A stretch of DNA of 64,000 nt from Pseudomonas sp. ACM7 (GTDB lineage Bacteria; Pseudomonadota; Gammaproteobacteria; Pseudomonadales; Pseudomonadaceae): assembly GCF_004136015.1 (NCBI RefSeq), contig NZ_CP024866.1, positions 4,994,635 through 5,058,634 on the forward strand, in the 5' to 3' direction. Position numbers and translations under genes: made by a program. Within the stretch, counting starts at the first letter, position 1, and each line of letters opens with the position of its first letter. The notes beneath the pieces are model-generated. The model made no database searches and had not been told where the DNA came from. It saw only the letters and a program-made list of their open reading frames with translations. This document shows, one piece after another, positions 50,614 through 59,475 of the stretch.

Positions 50614-50628
50614 GATTTGTGGTGTCTG

Positions 50629-51912
50629 TCAGTACCCGAACTTATCCCGCAATCCGTAATACCAGGCACCCAACGCCGCAAACGGCGTGCGCAGCAGTTG
50701 TCCACCCGGAAACGGGTAGTGCGGCAAATCCGCAAACGCATCAAAACGCTCAGCCTGACCACGCAACGCTTCGGCCAGCACCTTGCCCGCCAGGTGCGTG
50801 TAAGTCACGCCGTGGCCGCTGCAACCCTGGGAGTAGTAAATGTTGTCGCCCAGCCGCCCGACCTGCGGAAGACGCGACAGTGTAAGCAGGAAATTTCCGG
50901 TCCAGGCGTAATCAATCTTCACGTCTTTCAGTTGCGGGAAAGCCTTGAGCATCTTCGGCCGAATGATCGCCTCGATATTCGCCGGGTCCCGCGCGCCATA
51001 CACCACGCCACCGCCGAAGACCAAACGCTTGTCCCCGGTCAGGCGGTAGTAGTCGAGCAGGTAATTGCAGTCTTCAACGCAGTAGTCCTGCGGCAACAGA
51101 CTCTTGGCTAGCGCATCGCCCAGCGGTTCGGTGGTGATCACCTGAGTTCCGCACGGCATCGACTTGGCCGCCAGTTCCGGCACCAGATTGCCGAGGTAGG
51201 CATTGCCCGCGACGATGATGAACTTGGCCCGGACCTTACCCTGTGGCGTATGCACCACCGGATTCGCACCGCGCTCGATGCGCACCGCTGGCGACTGTTC
51301 ATAAATAGTGCCGCCCAACGACTCCACGGCCGCCGCTTCCCCGAGCGCCAGGTTCAGCGGATGAATATGCCCGCCACTCATGTCGAGCATGCCACCGACA
51401 TATTGATCGCAAGCCACCACTTCACGGATGCGCTTTTGGTCCAGAAACTCAAGTTGTGTATGACCGAACCGCTCCCACAGACGCTTCTGGGATTCCAGAT
51501 GGCCCATCTGCTTGGCGGTAATGGCGGCGAATACGCCACCGTCCTTCAAGTCGCACTGGATATTATATTTGGCAACCCGCTCACGAATGATCCGCCCACC
51601 TTCGAACGCCATCTGCCCCAGCAACTGAGCCTGCTTGGGACCGACACTGCGCTCGATCACATCGATGTCGCGGCTATAACTGTTAACGATCTGGCCACCG
51701 TTACGCCCCGACGCACCAAAACCTACCTTCGCCGCTTCAAGTACCGTGACCCGGAAACCGTTTTCCAGCAGAAACAGGGCAGAGGACAGACCGGTGTAAC
51801 CGGCACCGATTACACAGACATCAGTCTCTACGTCATCCTGCAAGGCCGGGCGCGGCGGAACCGCATTGGCCGATGCGGCGTAATAGGATTCCGGGTAGGG
51901 GGTGTTCGCCAT
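50629..51912 (-). CDS. FAD-dependent amine oxidoreductase (DAO family, PuuB-like)
   Basis: A 427-residue flavoprotein. The dinucleotide-binding motif is DVCVIGAGYTGLSSALFLLE (about 31-50). FGASGRNGGQIVNSYSRD is the typical flavin loop, and YYSQGCSGHGVTYTHLAGK lies near the C-terminus. The closest named relatives are gamma-glutamylputrescine oxidase and other secondary-amine oxidases; polyamine or amino-acid catabolism is likely. It is convergent with the XdhC-like gene and not part of a visible operon. Confidence 0.88.
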   Translation of the reverse strand: MANTPYPESYYAASANAVPPRPALQDDVETDVCVIGAGYTGLSSALFLLENGFRVTVLEAAKVGFGASGRNGGQIVNSYSRDIDVIERSVGPKQAQLLGQMAFEGGRIIRERVAKYNIQCDLKDGGVFAAITAKQMGHLESQKRLWERFGHTQLEFLDQKRIREVVACDQYVGGMLDMSGGHIHPLNLALGEAAAVESLGGTIYEQSPAVRIERGANPVVHTPQGKVRAKFIIVAGNAYLGNLVPELAAKSMPCGTQVITTEPLGDALAKSLLPQDYCVEDCNYLLDYYRLTGDKRLVFGGGVVYGARDPANIEAIIRPKMLKAFPQLKDVKIDYAWTGNFLLTLSRLPQVGRLGDNIYYSQGCSGHGVTYTHLAGKVLAEALRGQAERFDAFADLPHYPFPGGQLLRTPFAALGAWYYGLRDKFGY

Positions 51913-52054
51913 CCTGCAGCCTCTGTTTAATATATTTTACGAGTGCATCGATCCTACCCGAGATAAAAATCGACCGCCAGCCACCGCAAAATCTTCTTTG
52001 CAGCGGCGAAATTAAATATTTTGCATATTCATAGGGTTAGCTCGAAAAAAGGTG

Positions 52055-52082
52055 TTGACACCCCTCCGGAATTCCGTAGAAT
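52055..52082 (+). promoter_or_regulatory. Promoter of tRNA-Val(GAC)
   Basis: TTGACA (52055-52060), 16-bp spacer, TAGAAT (52077-52082), 13 bp before the tRNA. Confidence 0.75.
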
Positions 52083-52095
52083 GCCGCCTCACAGC

Positions 52096-52172
52096 AGGCA
52101 CGTAGCTCAGTTGGTTAGAGCACCACCTTGACATGGTGGGGGTCGTTGGTTCGAGTCCAATCGCGCCTACCA
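52096..52172 (+). tRNA. tRNA-Val (GAC anticodon) with an acceptor-stem mismatch
   Basis: 77 nt with encoded CCA; anticodon loop TTGACAT in a CCACC/GGTGG stem. The acceptor strands are AGGCACG and CGCGCCT, leaving an A-C mismatch at pair 5-68; the other six pairs are good. A single base change in one strand, possibly left by integration at the 3' end, explains it. Confidence 0.93.
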
Positions 52173-52201
52173 AACAAAATCCGCTCTGCTGGGCGGTCTA
52201 G

Positions 52202-52231
52202 AAGGGCTCACCGAAAGGTGGGCCCTTTTTT
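52202..52231 (+). terminator. Terminator of tRNA-Val(GAC)
   Basis: AAGGGCTCACC GAAA GGTGGGCCCTT hairpin followed by TTTTTG. Confidence 0.85.
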
Positions 52232-52351
52232 GTTGGGCTGCGTTTGGAAAAACGTTGGAAACAATTTGGAAAAACGAACCACCTCAAATCGGCTTTCACC
52301 TTCATGTAAACCATTCGAGGGAGTGGGGAGCTTTGCAGCTGGAATGGCTGA

Positions 52352-52520
52352 CAACAAAAAGCCCGCGCATGGCGGGCTCTCTGTATGGGGTCAAATCCTT
52401 TTGTCTGCTCAATCTGCGCTGCGTTCTGTGAGTGCTTCGTGAAAAGGATGTCGCTGGAACGAAAAAACCCGGCACTTGGCCGGGCTCTCTGTAGATGGGG
52501 CCAAATCCTTTTGGCTGGTT
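52352..52520 (-). repeat. Two degenerate copies of a terminator-containing unit
   Basis: Units at about 52352-52412 and 52458-52520 share a poly-A, a GC hairpin, CTCTCTGTA, TGGGG and CAAATCCTTTTG. Read on the minus strand each is a hairpin followed by a T-run, i.e. a leftward terminator. Hairpin arms differ (GCCCGC against CCCGGC) with compensating changes. No gene is seen in 52232-52625. Confidence 0.55.
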
Positions 52521-52625
52521 GCATTGTGCAGGGTGGGTGTGACGAAGGTGTGACAGGGCAGATACGAAAAGCCTGACTCTGGGCCGAACTCGATGATGGA
52601 TGCCTATATTGATACCGCCAAGGCA

Positions 52626-52841
52626 TTACGCCTCACAAGCAGTTGGATCTTCATAGACTTCGCACCACGCAGCCTTTATTAGCGGCTTGCACTCCGCGTC
52701 AAGCTTCCCCCTCAGCTTGGCAGTGCTAGCCGGGGTCATCGGCCCTGGCATCTCCTCGCCTATGTCCACCATTTTTTGCGCTACGGCCTTCTGGACTTCG
52801 CTGTATCTGACCAGTGAATCATTGAGCGGCCTCACTATCAT
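52626..52841 (-). CDS. Hypothetical small protein (71 aa)
   Basis: Starts at 52841 (ATG with AAAGGT 8 bases upstream) as MIVRPLNDSLVRYSEVQKAV and ends EVYEDPTACEA; soluble, with two cysteines near the C-terminus. I do not recognise it. The open frame extends further upstream, but that part is antisense to the lipoprotein gene and has a Val/Ile/Thr-rich composition typical of a shadow. Start and reality are both uncertain. Confidence 0.4.
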   Translation of the reverse strand: MIVRPLNDSLVRYSEVQKAVAQKMVDIGEEMPGPMTPASTAKLRGKLDAECKPLIKAAWCEVYEDPTACEA

Positions 52842-52871
52842 ATCGCTGACCTTTGCATTCAGGACGTTCAA

Positions 52872-53120
52872 ATGAAGCGTGCAGTAATAATGTTCATGGC
52901 CATTTCGGGCTCTCTCCTGCTGGGAGGCTGCGGGCCTCACTGGGACGACGGAGAAAGGTACGGTCGAGATCGTGATCGAGGTCATGATTACCGTCGTGGA
53001 TACGACCGAGGTTATGACGATGATCGAGGGTATGACCGCAGATATGATCGTCGTGACAATGATCAGGGGTATGAACGCAATCACGGTCGTGATCGTGATC
53101 GTGACGATAGAGACGACTGA
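52872..53120 (+). CDS. Small lipoprotein with Tyr/Arg/Asp repeats
   Basis: An 82-residue protein with a lipobox (ISGSLLLGGC, Cys at about 20) and a tail built of RGYD/DRGYDRRYD-like repeats, highly hydrophilic. The repeats come from GATCGTGATCGTGA-like DNA repetition at 52966-53110. It probably sits in the envelope; function unknown. It is divergent from the 52626-52841 ORF, 30 bp apart. Confidence 0.55.
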   Translation: MKRAVIMFMAISGSLLLGGCGPHWDDGERYGRDRDRGHDYRRGYDRGYDDDRGYDRRYDRRDNDQGYERNHGRDRDRDDRDD

Positions 53121-53272
53121 ATGCGCTGGCCATCGGCTAGCGAGAGACGGCGGTGACAGGCTCCCCTCGGGCTGGTCAATGATCACCCGGTTTGCCGATT
53201 AGCTTCAGCGGCACGGATTGCCAGTGATTCAGGCGTAAGATAGCGGTGCTACCTCATCAAAAGGAGCCGCAT

Positions 53273-53467
53273 ATGATCGCCGACCAAATGAACAAGCAGG
53301 TATCTGTGGACAGAGCTGTTTGGGATCAATACTTCTGCGCTGCGTTGATTGCGGAAAGCAATTTGACGGCACCGGTCGTAGGAGGGGCTACTCATGAAGA
53401 CAGGCAGAACCTGTTGATTGAAAGGGCCAAAGCTCTCGCCGACAAGATGATGGAAAACAGAAAATAA
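53273..53467 (+). CDS. Hypothetical small protein (64 aa)
   Basis: Starts MIADQMNKQVSVDRAVWDQY behind a good AAGGAG (53260-53265) and ends in a basic ADKMMENRK. Soluble, no known motif. A terminator follows 4 bp after the stop, so it is a complete monocistronic unit. Confidence 0.6.
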   Translation: MIADQMNKQVSVDRAVWDQYFCAALIAESNLTAPVVGGATHEDRQNLLIERAKALADKMMENRK

Positions 53468-53470
53468 CCA

Positions 53471-53494
53471 GAGCCCAGCCATCGCGCTGGGCTC
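53471..53494 (+). terminator. Terminator after the 64-aa gene
   Basis: GAGCCCAGC paired with GCTGGGCTC, followed by TTC; weak T-run. Confidence 0.6.
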
Positions 53495-53533
53495 TTCACA
53501 TCTGGATCTCGGCATCGGTGCAGCGCTACTAAG

Positions 53534-53692
53534 TCAGGCAATCAAGTCTACTTTGCCGCTAGCGAGGCGATAGACGCCCCCCACAATCTTCAACGTGCCC
53601 TTGCTGAGCGCATCAGTGAGCAGTGGTGAGGCATGTTTAAGGCGGTTAACCGAATCTTTGACATTCTGCGCTGTAGCGTTGTCGATAAGGTT
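53534..53692 (-). pseudogene. Remnant of a beta-carbonic anhydrase gene (C-terminus only)
   Basis: On the minus strand an open stretch of about 50 codons ends at a TGA (53534-53536). It reads DNATAQNVKDSVNRLKHASP and then KGTLKIVGGVYRLASGKVDL, the C-terminal part of a beta-type carbonic anhydrase (compare the usual KG-LKIVG-VY-L-TG-V). No upstream zinc-binding Cys/His part is found within the next few hundred bases, so the gene is truncated. Confidence 0.65.
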
Positions 53693-53700
53693 TCCGGGGG

Positions 53701-53859
53701 ATGTTGAACACTTTCTCGATGGGAGGTTTAGGTGCGTCAGTCAATTTTGGGATGTGGCCAGGAAGGCCAACAGCGCAAGACGATGCTGGTGTGCAACAGG
53801 TGATCATGATGGGTGAGTTGGCGGTCAATCGCGTGCGGAATAACCACAATCCCGGGTAG
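53701..53859 (+). CDS. Possible small ORF or gene fragment (52 aa)
   Basis: ATG at 53701 follows GGGGG closely; the product begins MLNTFSMGGLGASVNFGMWP and ends NRVRNNHNPG. No known motif. It abuts the carbonic anhydrase remnant, so it may be a fragment of a displaced gene rather than a functional one. Confidence 0.3.
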   Translation: MLNTFSMGGLGASVNFGMWPGRPTAQDDAGVQQVIMMGELAVNRVRNNHNPG

Positions 53860-53870
53860 TCGCCAGGCAC

Positions 53871-53899
53871 TGTAACGAGGGGATTGCCCCCTCGTTACA
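53871..53899. repeat. Perfect 12-bp inverted repeat (hairpin)
   Basis: TGTAACGAGGGG and CCCCTCGTTACA flank ATTGC. No T-run follows, so it is not a standard terminator. Nothing else is seen in 53900-53992. Confidence 0.6.
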
Positions 53900-53992
53900 A
53901 ATGTTGCATGAAGAGCATGAATCACTACTGGCGTGGTTCATCTCAACAACGTCGGACCTGCGTGGCAGGACACCAACCAACTAAAACCAATC

Positions 53993-54205
53993 TTACCTGG
54001 CGTTCAACTTCTTCAGTTCTTCATAAGTCGCCGACTGTACAAACCAGAAGCCGGAGATGATGCACCACGTCAGGGTGCCGGTAATGAAAACGCCAGCCCC
54101 GGACCAGAAGCCCTGAACGAAGATCATGACCACTGCGGCGATCCAGATAACGGCCAGTGCGACGTACAGAACTACGTTGTTTACGCCAATTACGAACTCT
54201 TTCAC
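53993..54205 (-). CDS. Small inner-membrane protein (70 aa)
   Basis: A GTG start at 54205 has AAGGGA upstream and gives KEFVIGVNNVVLYVALAVIW, with two membrane helices (about 8-30 and 36-58) and a hydrophilic YEELKKLNAR tail. Function unknown. A longer frame from 54265 lacks a ribosome-binding site. Confidence 0.6.
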   Translation of the reverse strand: MKEFVIGVNNVVLYVALAVIWIAAVVMIFVQGFWSGAGVFITGTLTWCIISGFWFVQSATYEELKKLNAR

Positions 54206-54377
54206 GTCTATTCCCTTTTGAATGTTTATCCTCTGGCTCCTTACGCAAGGGCCAGTGGGCGGCATGATAGGGAGATAGGTGGCTGTTCGCCAGTCATGTC
54301 GCGGCCAGCAGGCAGATTTCCAGATTTTGGACTACTACTGACAAGCCCATTTCCTTACCCCTGTCAGGAGCGTTCCT

Positions 54378-54827
54378 ATGCTGTCTCACTGGTTTCTTGC
54401 GGCGATCCACCTCTTGGCTGTTGCCTTGGGCCTCTGGGCGGTGCTCACCCGAGGGACGGCGTTAAGCCGCCTGGCCGTCGGTACGGCGCAGGTTCGCAGT
54501 GTGCTGGTTGCCGATAACGTATGGGGCATCTGTGCGGGTATTTTGCTGGTCACAGGTTTGATGCGGGCCTTCGGTGGGTACGAAAAAGGCACCGACTATT
54601 ACCTTCATCAGCCGTTGTTCCATCTGAAGATGACGCTGTTCGTGATCATTCTGCTGCTTGAAGTGGCACCAATGATCACCTTGATCAAGTGGCGGATCGC
54701 CTTGGGCAGGGGCGCTTCGATTGACCAGGGCCGAGCCAGGCTGTTTGCACGCATCAGCCATATCGAAGCGCTGTTGTTGATGGTGATTGCGGCCACCGGC
54801 ATGGCGCGCGGTGTGACCTTCGGCTAA
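54378..54827 (+). CDS. DUF2214 family membrane protein
   Basis: A 149-residue protein with about four membrane helices, beginning MLSHWFLAAIHLLAVALGLW and containing RVSAQ-like charged loops and FHLKMTLFVIILLLEVAPMI. It matches the DUF2214 pattern; function unknown. GGAGCG lies 10 bases before the ATG. Confidence 0.8.
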   Translation: MLSHWFLAAIHLLAVALGLWAVLTRGTALSRLAVGTAQVRSVLVADNVWGICAGILLVTGLMRAFGGYEKGTDYYLHQPLFHLKMTLFVIILLLEVAPMITLIKWRIALGRGASIDQGRARLFARISHIEALLLMVIAATGMARGVTFG

Positions 54828-55006
54828 TAACGGCGTGATTCGTCGGGGTTAAAGCGAATAATCTGACAGCCACGGCGTGGCCGAAGCCGGTAGCATCGGC
54901 TTCACGTAATGGGGGAGGAGGCGAGTGCTCAGCAAAATGCCGAGCATGAATCTTTAGCCAGCCATTGCGCTGTAACGAACGGGCTGGCTACTGACTGCAA
55001 CAGGAT

Positions 55007-55201
55007 TCAGGGAGTCTGCGGTTTGTCTGGAGCGGTGAGGCCAGCCTGAATGCGCTGATAGATTTCTTCGCGATGAACCGCAACGTCTTTCGGGGCATTG
55101 ATGCCAATTCTGACTTGCTGGCCGCTAACGCCCAGAATGGTGATCGTAATGTCATCACCAATATTTATGCTTTCACCGACTTTGCGGGTGAGTATCAGCA
55201 T
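55007..55201 (-). CDS. rsmE: CsrA-family translational regulator RsmE
   Basis: A 64-residue RNA-binding protein beginning [20 protein letters not shown] and ending in PDKPQTP. The GGA-RNA contacts [12 protein letters not shown] are intact. The sequence is closer to fluorescens-group RsmE than to RsmA (which has RRVGETLMVGD). It represses target mRNAs and is titrated by RsmX/Y/Z RNAs in the Gac/Rsm cascade. The start at 55201 follows AAGGAG; an upstream in-frame codon at 55231 is less likely. The GGA in its own ribosome-binding site may allow autorepression. Confidence 0.93.
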   Translation of the reverse strand: MLILTRKVGESINIGDDITITILGVSGQQVRIGINAPKDVAVHREEIYQRIQAGLTAPDKPQTP

Positions 55202-55451
55202 GGTCTTCTCCTTGATTGCTTTGTAGGGCACCTGATTCGGACAGTGCAGAGGTCGGTGGTATGTATAGATTAGTGCGAAGTCTCACGGTTTGGGTGCCTC
55301 TTTCTGACGCGCAGATGCTGCATTAATTCCCAAGGCGTAACTATACAGAGGCCGCAACCATCATTCTCGTTGTTTTGAGCCCATTTTGCGGCACTCGGGA
55401 AGTAATCATGGATGCTAAAATCGCCGCTTTAAGCATTCTGAGGGACGCGTT

Positions 55452-55817
55452 GTGCGCAAAATGGTCTTGGTAATCGCGGTACTGGCGCTGGCGGGATGCG
55501 GTGAGGGCAAGAGTATTGAGGCGCAAAAGCCGCAGCCGACAGCTGCGACTACAGCCTCGGTGGTATCCGCACCACAATGGGATCTCGAAGTTCGAGGCGA
55601 AACGCCTCAGGCGGTCAGCGATTTGAGCGGCTGGTTGATTGAGCACAGTTTCGTTTCCAATATCGTCAAGGAAAATGGAAAAACCCGGATTCTGCTCGGG
55701 CCATTCAGTTCGAAAGCCGAGGCCGAGGCCAAACAGACAGAAGTGCGCGCGGCGCTCACCCGGGCGAAAAAACAGAACATCGAATTGTTGGTTGTCGACC
55801 ATCCAGTGACCCAGTAA
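55452..55817 (+). CDS. SPOR-domain lipoprotein
   Basis: A 121-residue protein starting with GTG. The lipobox LALAGC (Cys about 15) precedes a short linker and a SPOR-like domain (about 42-115: WDLEVRGETPQAVSDLSGWL to RILLGPFSSKAEAEAK). Probably an outer-membrane lipoprotein at the septum or wall; partner unknown. Confidence 0.75.
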   Translation: MRKMVLVIAVLALAGCGEGKSIEAQKPQPTAATTASVVSAPQWDLEVRGETPQAVSDLSGWLIEHSFVSNIVKENGKTRILLGPFSSKAEAEAKQTEVRAALTRAKKQNIELLVVDHPVTQ

Positions 55818-55917
55818 CGGTCTTTTTCAGGGAGCTTTCGACGGAACGCCTTAAAGGGGATCCACATTGACTCGTTTCTAGATGTAGTCACTGTCGATTC
55901 CCAGTAGGAGTTCCCCC

Positions 55918-56826
55918 ATGGCCTCCGCCACCCCTTACAAAATATTCGACGCAGTCCTGCGGCGCAAAAAGGCGCTGAGTCCTCATTTGATGCGCGTCAC
56001 TCTGACCGGTCCGATGGTTACCGAAATGGCGACCTGGGCACCGGATCAGCGCGTGAAGCTATTCTTTCCGGCTGTGGACGGTTCGTCTGCCAAGCTCTCT
56101 CATGGCGATGGCTGGTACGCACGTTACCGCGCGATGCCGGTTGCCCAGCGCCCGGCGATGCGTACTTACACCATCCGGCATTTGCGTGCCGAGCAAGGCG
56201 AAGTGGACATCGACTTCGTGTTGCATGGCGAAACCGGCCCTGCATCCCGTTGGGCAATCCATGCAGCAGCGGGTGAGTCGATCCAGATCGTCGCACCTGA
56301 TCGCCAGTTTTCGGCGCAAGACGCGGGAGGTTTCGAGTGGAAGCCGCCTCAACAGCTCAAGCAACTGTTACTGGTCGCCGATGCCACGGCTTTACCCGCG
56401 GCGCTCGGCATTCTGGATGAGCTGGCAGCGCTTGCCGTACCACCGATAACCCAGGCGTTTTTTGAAGTAGACAGTGTGGACGATGCTTTGCCGGTTCCTG
56501 ACTGGCCCGGGCTTTCGGTGGAGTGGCTGATTCGAGATCGCGCCACCGCGACCGGAGTGGGTTCGCTGATGGTCGACGCGGTCTGTCGGGCCATTCTGCC
56601 GTCATCTGCTAAAGCATTCGAAACGGTGGAACTGGCGGAAGTCGATGTCGACGAAGACATGCTCTGGGAAACGTCCGAGGCTGCCCGTGGTGGCTTCTAC
56701 GGCTGGATCGCCGGGGAAACGGTTGCGGTGATGAGTCTGCGCAAATACTTGATCAAGGAATGCGGCATTGCCAAGGAGTCACTCAACCTGATGGGCTACT
56801 GGCGTTGCAACAAAGCGGGCGGGTAG
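55918..56826 (+). CDS. Siderophore-interacting protein (SIP family ferric reductase)
   Basis: A 302-residue flavoprotein of the ViuB/YqjH family. The FAD site RPAMRTYTIRHLR (RxYT motif, about 81) and HGETGPASRWAIHAAAGESI are conserved, followed by the NAD(P)H-binding SIP domain (LLVADATALPAALGILDEL) and the C-terminal MGYWRCNKAG. It reduces Fe(III)-siderophores in the cytosol with NAD(P)H. It is 11 kb from the acs locus and not in its operon; no Fur box was seen upstream. A bidirectional terminator follows. Confidence 0.9.
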   Translation: MASATPYKIFDAVLRRKKALSPHLMRVTLTGPMVTEMATWAPDQRVKLFFPAVDGSSAKLSHGDGWYARYRAMPVAQRPAMRTYTIRHLRAEQGEVDIDFVLHGETGPASRWAIHAAAGESIQIVAPDRQFSAQDAGGFEWKPPQQLKQLLLVADATALPAALGILDELAALAVPPITQAFFEVDSVDDALPVPDWPGLSVEWLIRDRATATGVGSLMVDAVCRAILPSSAKAFETVELAEVDVDEDMLWETSEAARGGFYGWIAGETVAVMSLRKYLIKECGIAKESLNLMGYWRCNKAGG

Positions 56827-56832
56827 AAACGA

Positions 56833-56867
56833 ACAAAGGCCTCGGGTGTTAAACCCGAGGCCTTTGT
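56833..56867. terminator. Bidirectional terminator between the SIP gene and endA
   Basis: A perfect 15-bp inverted repeat (ACAAAGGCCTCGGGT and its inverse) with a 5-base loop between two convergent genes; GTTTTC follows on the plus strand. Confidence 0.85.
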
Positions 56868-56882
56868 GTTTTCAGCGAGCGC

Positions 56883-57572
56883 TTAACCGCAGGCTTTCAT
56901 GTCGACCGGGCCGACAAACACGTTGCCGCGGCCCATGACGCACGCCACGCTCTGGTTACGCTGACGTTCCCAAGCCTCTACCGGATAGGTTTTGTTCCAG
57001 GCTTCGTAGAGCTGTCGATCCTGTTTCGACAGGCGCAGACCGTACTGCTTGCTCATGTAGAAATATGTTCGGGCGATCATGCCGCGTATGGATGGGCGGG
57101 GCATGACCTTCTTCGCCTTGAAGTCGACCTGGGTCAGGCACGAGCCATATTGGCCCGACTGCACCGGCAACCAGCCGAAACTGAAGTTGCTGCGATCGCC
57201 ATTCACTTCACCAATGCTCGGCACCAGGTTGTGCAGATCGGCTTCGGCCTTCTGGTAGGTTGGATCGTAACGCGTGCAGTTCTTGCGCCCACCTTCTTGC
57301 CAGCACTGACGCTGATGGCCGATCTGCCAGGCCGGAACAATGTGCTCCCACTCGATGCGGGATGCGCGCTTGGCGTTTTTGCGCGGTACATAACCGCAGG
57401 CTGCGAGGTTGACCTTGTTGCCGGTGTATTTGCACCCGCAATAGAACTCTGTGGATTGCGGTGCGTAGAGCCTCCAGGCAACTTTCTTGGCTTCGTTGAA
57501 AGTGCGTGGGGCACCAGCCTGGGCGCCGAGGGTGATGAACAAAAACAGCAAAGCAAACCAGCGGACACTCAT
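56883..57572 (-). CDS. endA: Endonuclease I, periplasmic DNase
   Basis: EndA (229 aa) with a signal peptide (cleavage near LGAQA). The His-Me-finger active site is ASRIEWEHIVPAWQIGHQ, followed by QKAEADLHNLVPSIGEVNGDRSN; several cysteines suggest disulfides. It cuts double-stranded DNA nonspecifically in the periplasm. The start at 57572 is set by the signal peptide. It lies 4 bp after the DUF1654 stop, so the pair is one transcript behind a LexA-type box. Confidence 0.93.
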   Translation of the reverse strand: MSVRWFALLFLFITLGAQAGAPRTFNEAKKVAWRLYAPQSTEFYCGCKYTGNKVNLAACGYVPRKNAKRASRIEWEHIVPAWQIGHQRQCWQEGGRKNCTRYDPTYQKAEADLHNLVPSIGEVNGDRSNFSFGWLPVQSGQYGSCLTQVDFKAKKVMPRPSIRGMIARTYFYMSKQYGLRLSKQDRQLYEAWNKTYPVEAWERQRNQSVACVMGRGNVFVGPVDMKACG

Positions 57573-57576
57573 CGAC

Positions 57577-57816
57577 TCAATCTTCCTTCGGCACAACCCA
57601 AAAAATCTGCACCCCGCCATCGTCGCGATAGGCGAGGGTGACGTTGTCGTTCTCGTCGATTTCTTCGAGTAATTGTTCCCACTCATCCACGGGTTCGTCC
57701 GGTAGACGGAAGATCAAGGCAGCTTTGGCTTTTTGGGCGGTGGGGGAATTGATGATTTTTTGAACGCGCATACCCATGCGTGCATAGGAGTCAGGAGAAG
57801 CAGGGGTGGTGGCCAC
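57577..57816 (-). CDS. DUF1654 family protein
   Basis: A 79-residue soluble protein beginning ATTPASPDSYARMGMRVQKI and containing the DUF1654 blocks RLPDEPVDEWEQLLEEIDE and FWVVPKED. The GTG at 57816 has AAGGAT upstream; an ATG at 57846 inside the LexA box is less likely. The family is largely restricted to Pseudomonas and has no established function. The SOS-type box upstream and endA downstream suggest a DNA-damage context. Confidence 0.8.
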   Translation of the reverse strand: MATTPASPDSYARMGMRVQKIINSPTAQKAKAALIFRLPDEPVDEWEQLLEEIDENDNVTLAYRDDGGVQIFWVVPKED

Positions 57817-57831
57817 GGAATTATCCTTATT

Positions 57832-57852
57832 TAGCTGTACGTGCATACAGTA
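57832..57852 (-). promoter_or_regulatory. LexA (SOS) box before DUF1654-endA
   Basis: On the minus strand the site reads TACTGTATGCACGTACAG then CTA. It contains the invariant CTGT-N8-ACAG and matches most of TACTGTATATATATACAGTA. It ends 16 bases before the start codon. A second palindrome TACAGT-ATTTA-ACTGTA (57846-57862) overlaps it. Confidence 0.75.
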
Positions 57853-58037
57853 TTTAACTGTAAGCATTTTCGCAACTGCTTAAAATTCAAGAAAATCCTC
57901 CGACAGCAATTTTTTCCGTTTGGTGTAGGACGAAGGGAAGTTTTTTATCGAAATATCGGAAGGGGGTGTGAGCCACTCGCCTGGGTTGGCGAGTGGTGAA
58001 AGCAGTGCCCGACCGGAACCGGTCGGGCGAGGGCGAA

Positions 58038-59475
<1,438 letters not shown>

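Noticed and set aside
52198-52626. 142-codon minus-strand frame after tRNA-Val
   Set aside because: It is formed by the two terminator repeats and the tRNA terminator, which give repeated pseudo-peptides; no start signal.
52842-53186. N-terminal extension of the minus-strand ORF ending at 52626
   Set aside because: This part is antisense to the lipoprotein gene and its Val/Ile/Thr-rich stretch mirrors the GAT/CGT repeats; an internal start at 52841 has a better ribosome-binding site.
53646-53925. Minus-strand frames of 62-74 codons over the carbonic anhydrase remnant
   Set aside because: They are out of frame with the recognisable carbonic anhydrase residues and look like shadows.
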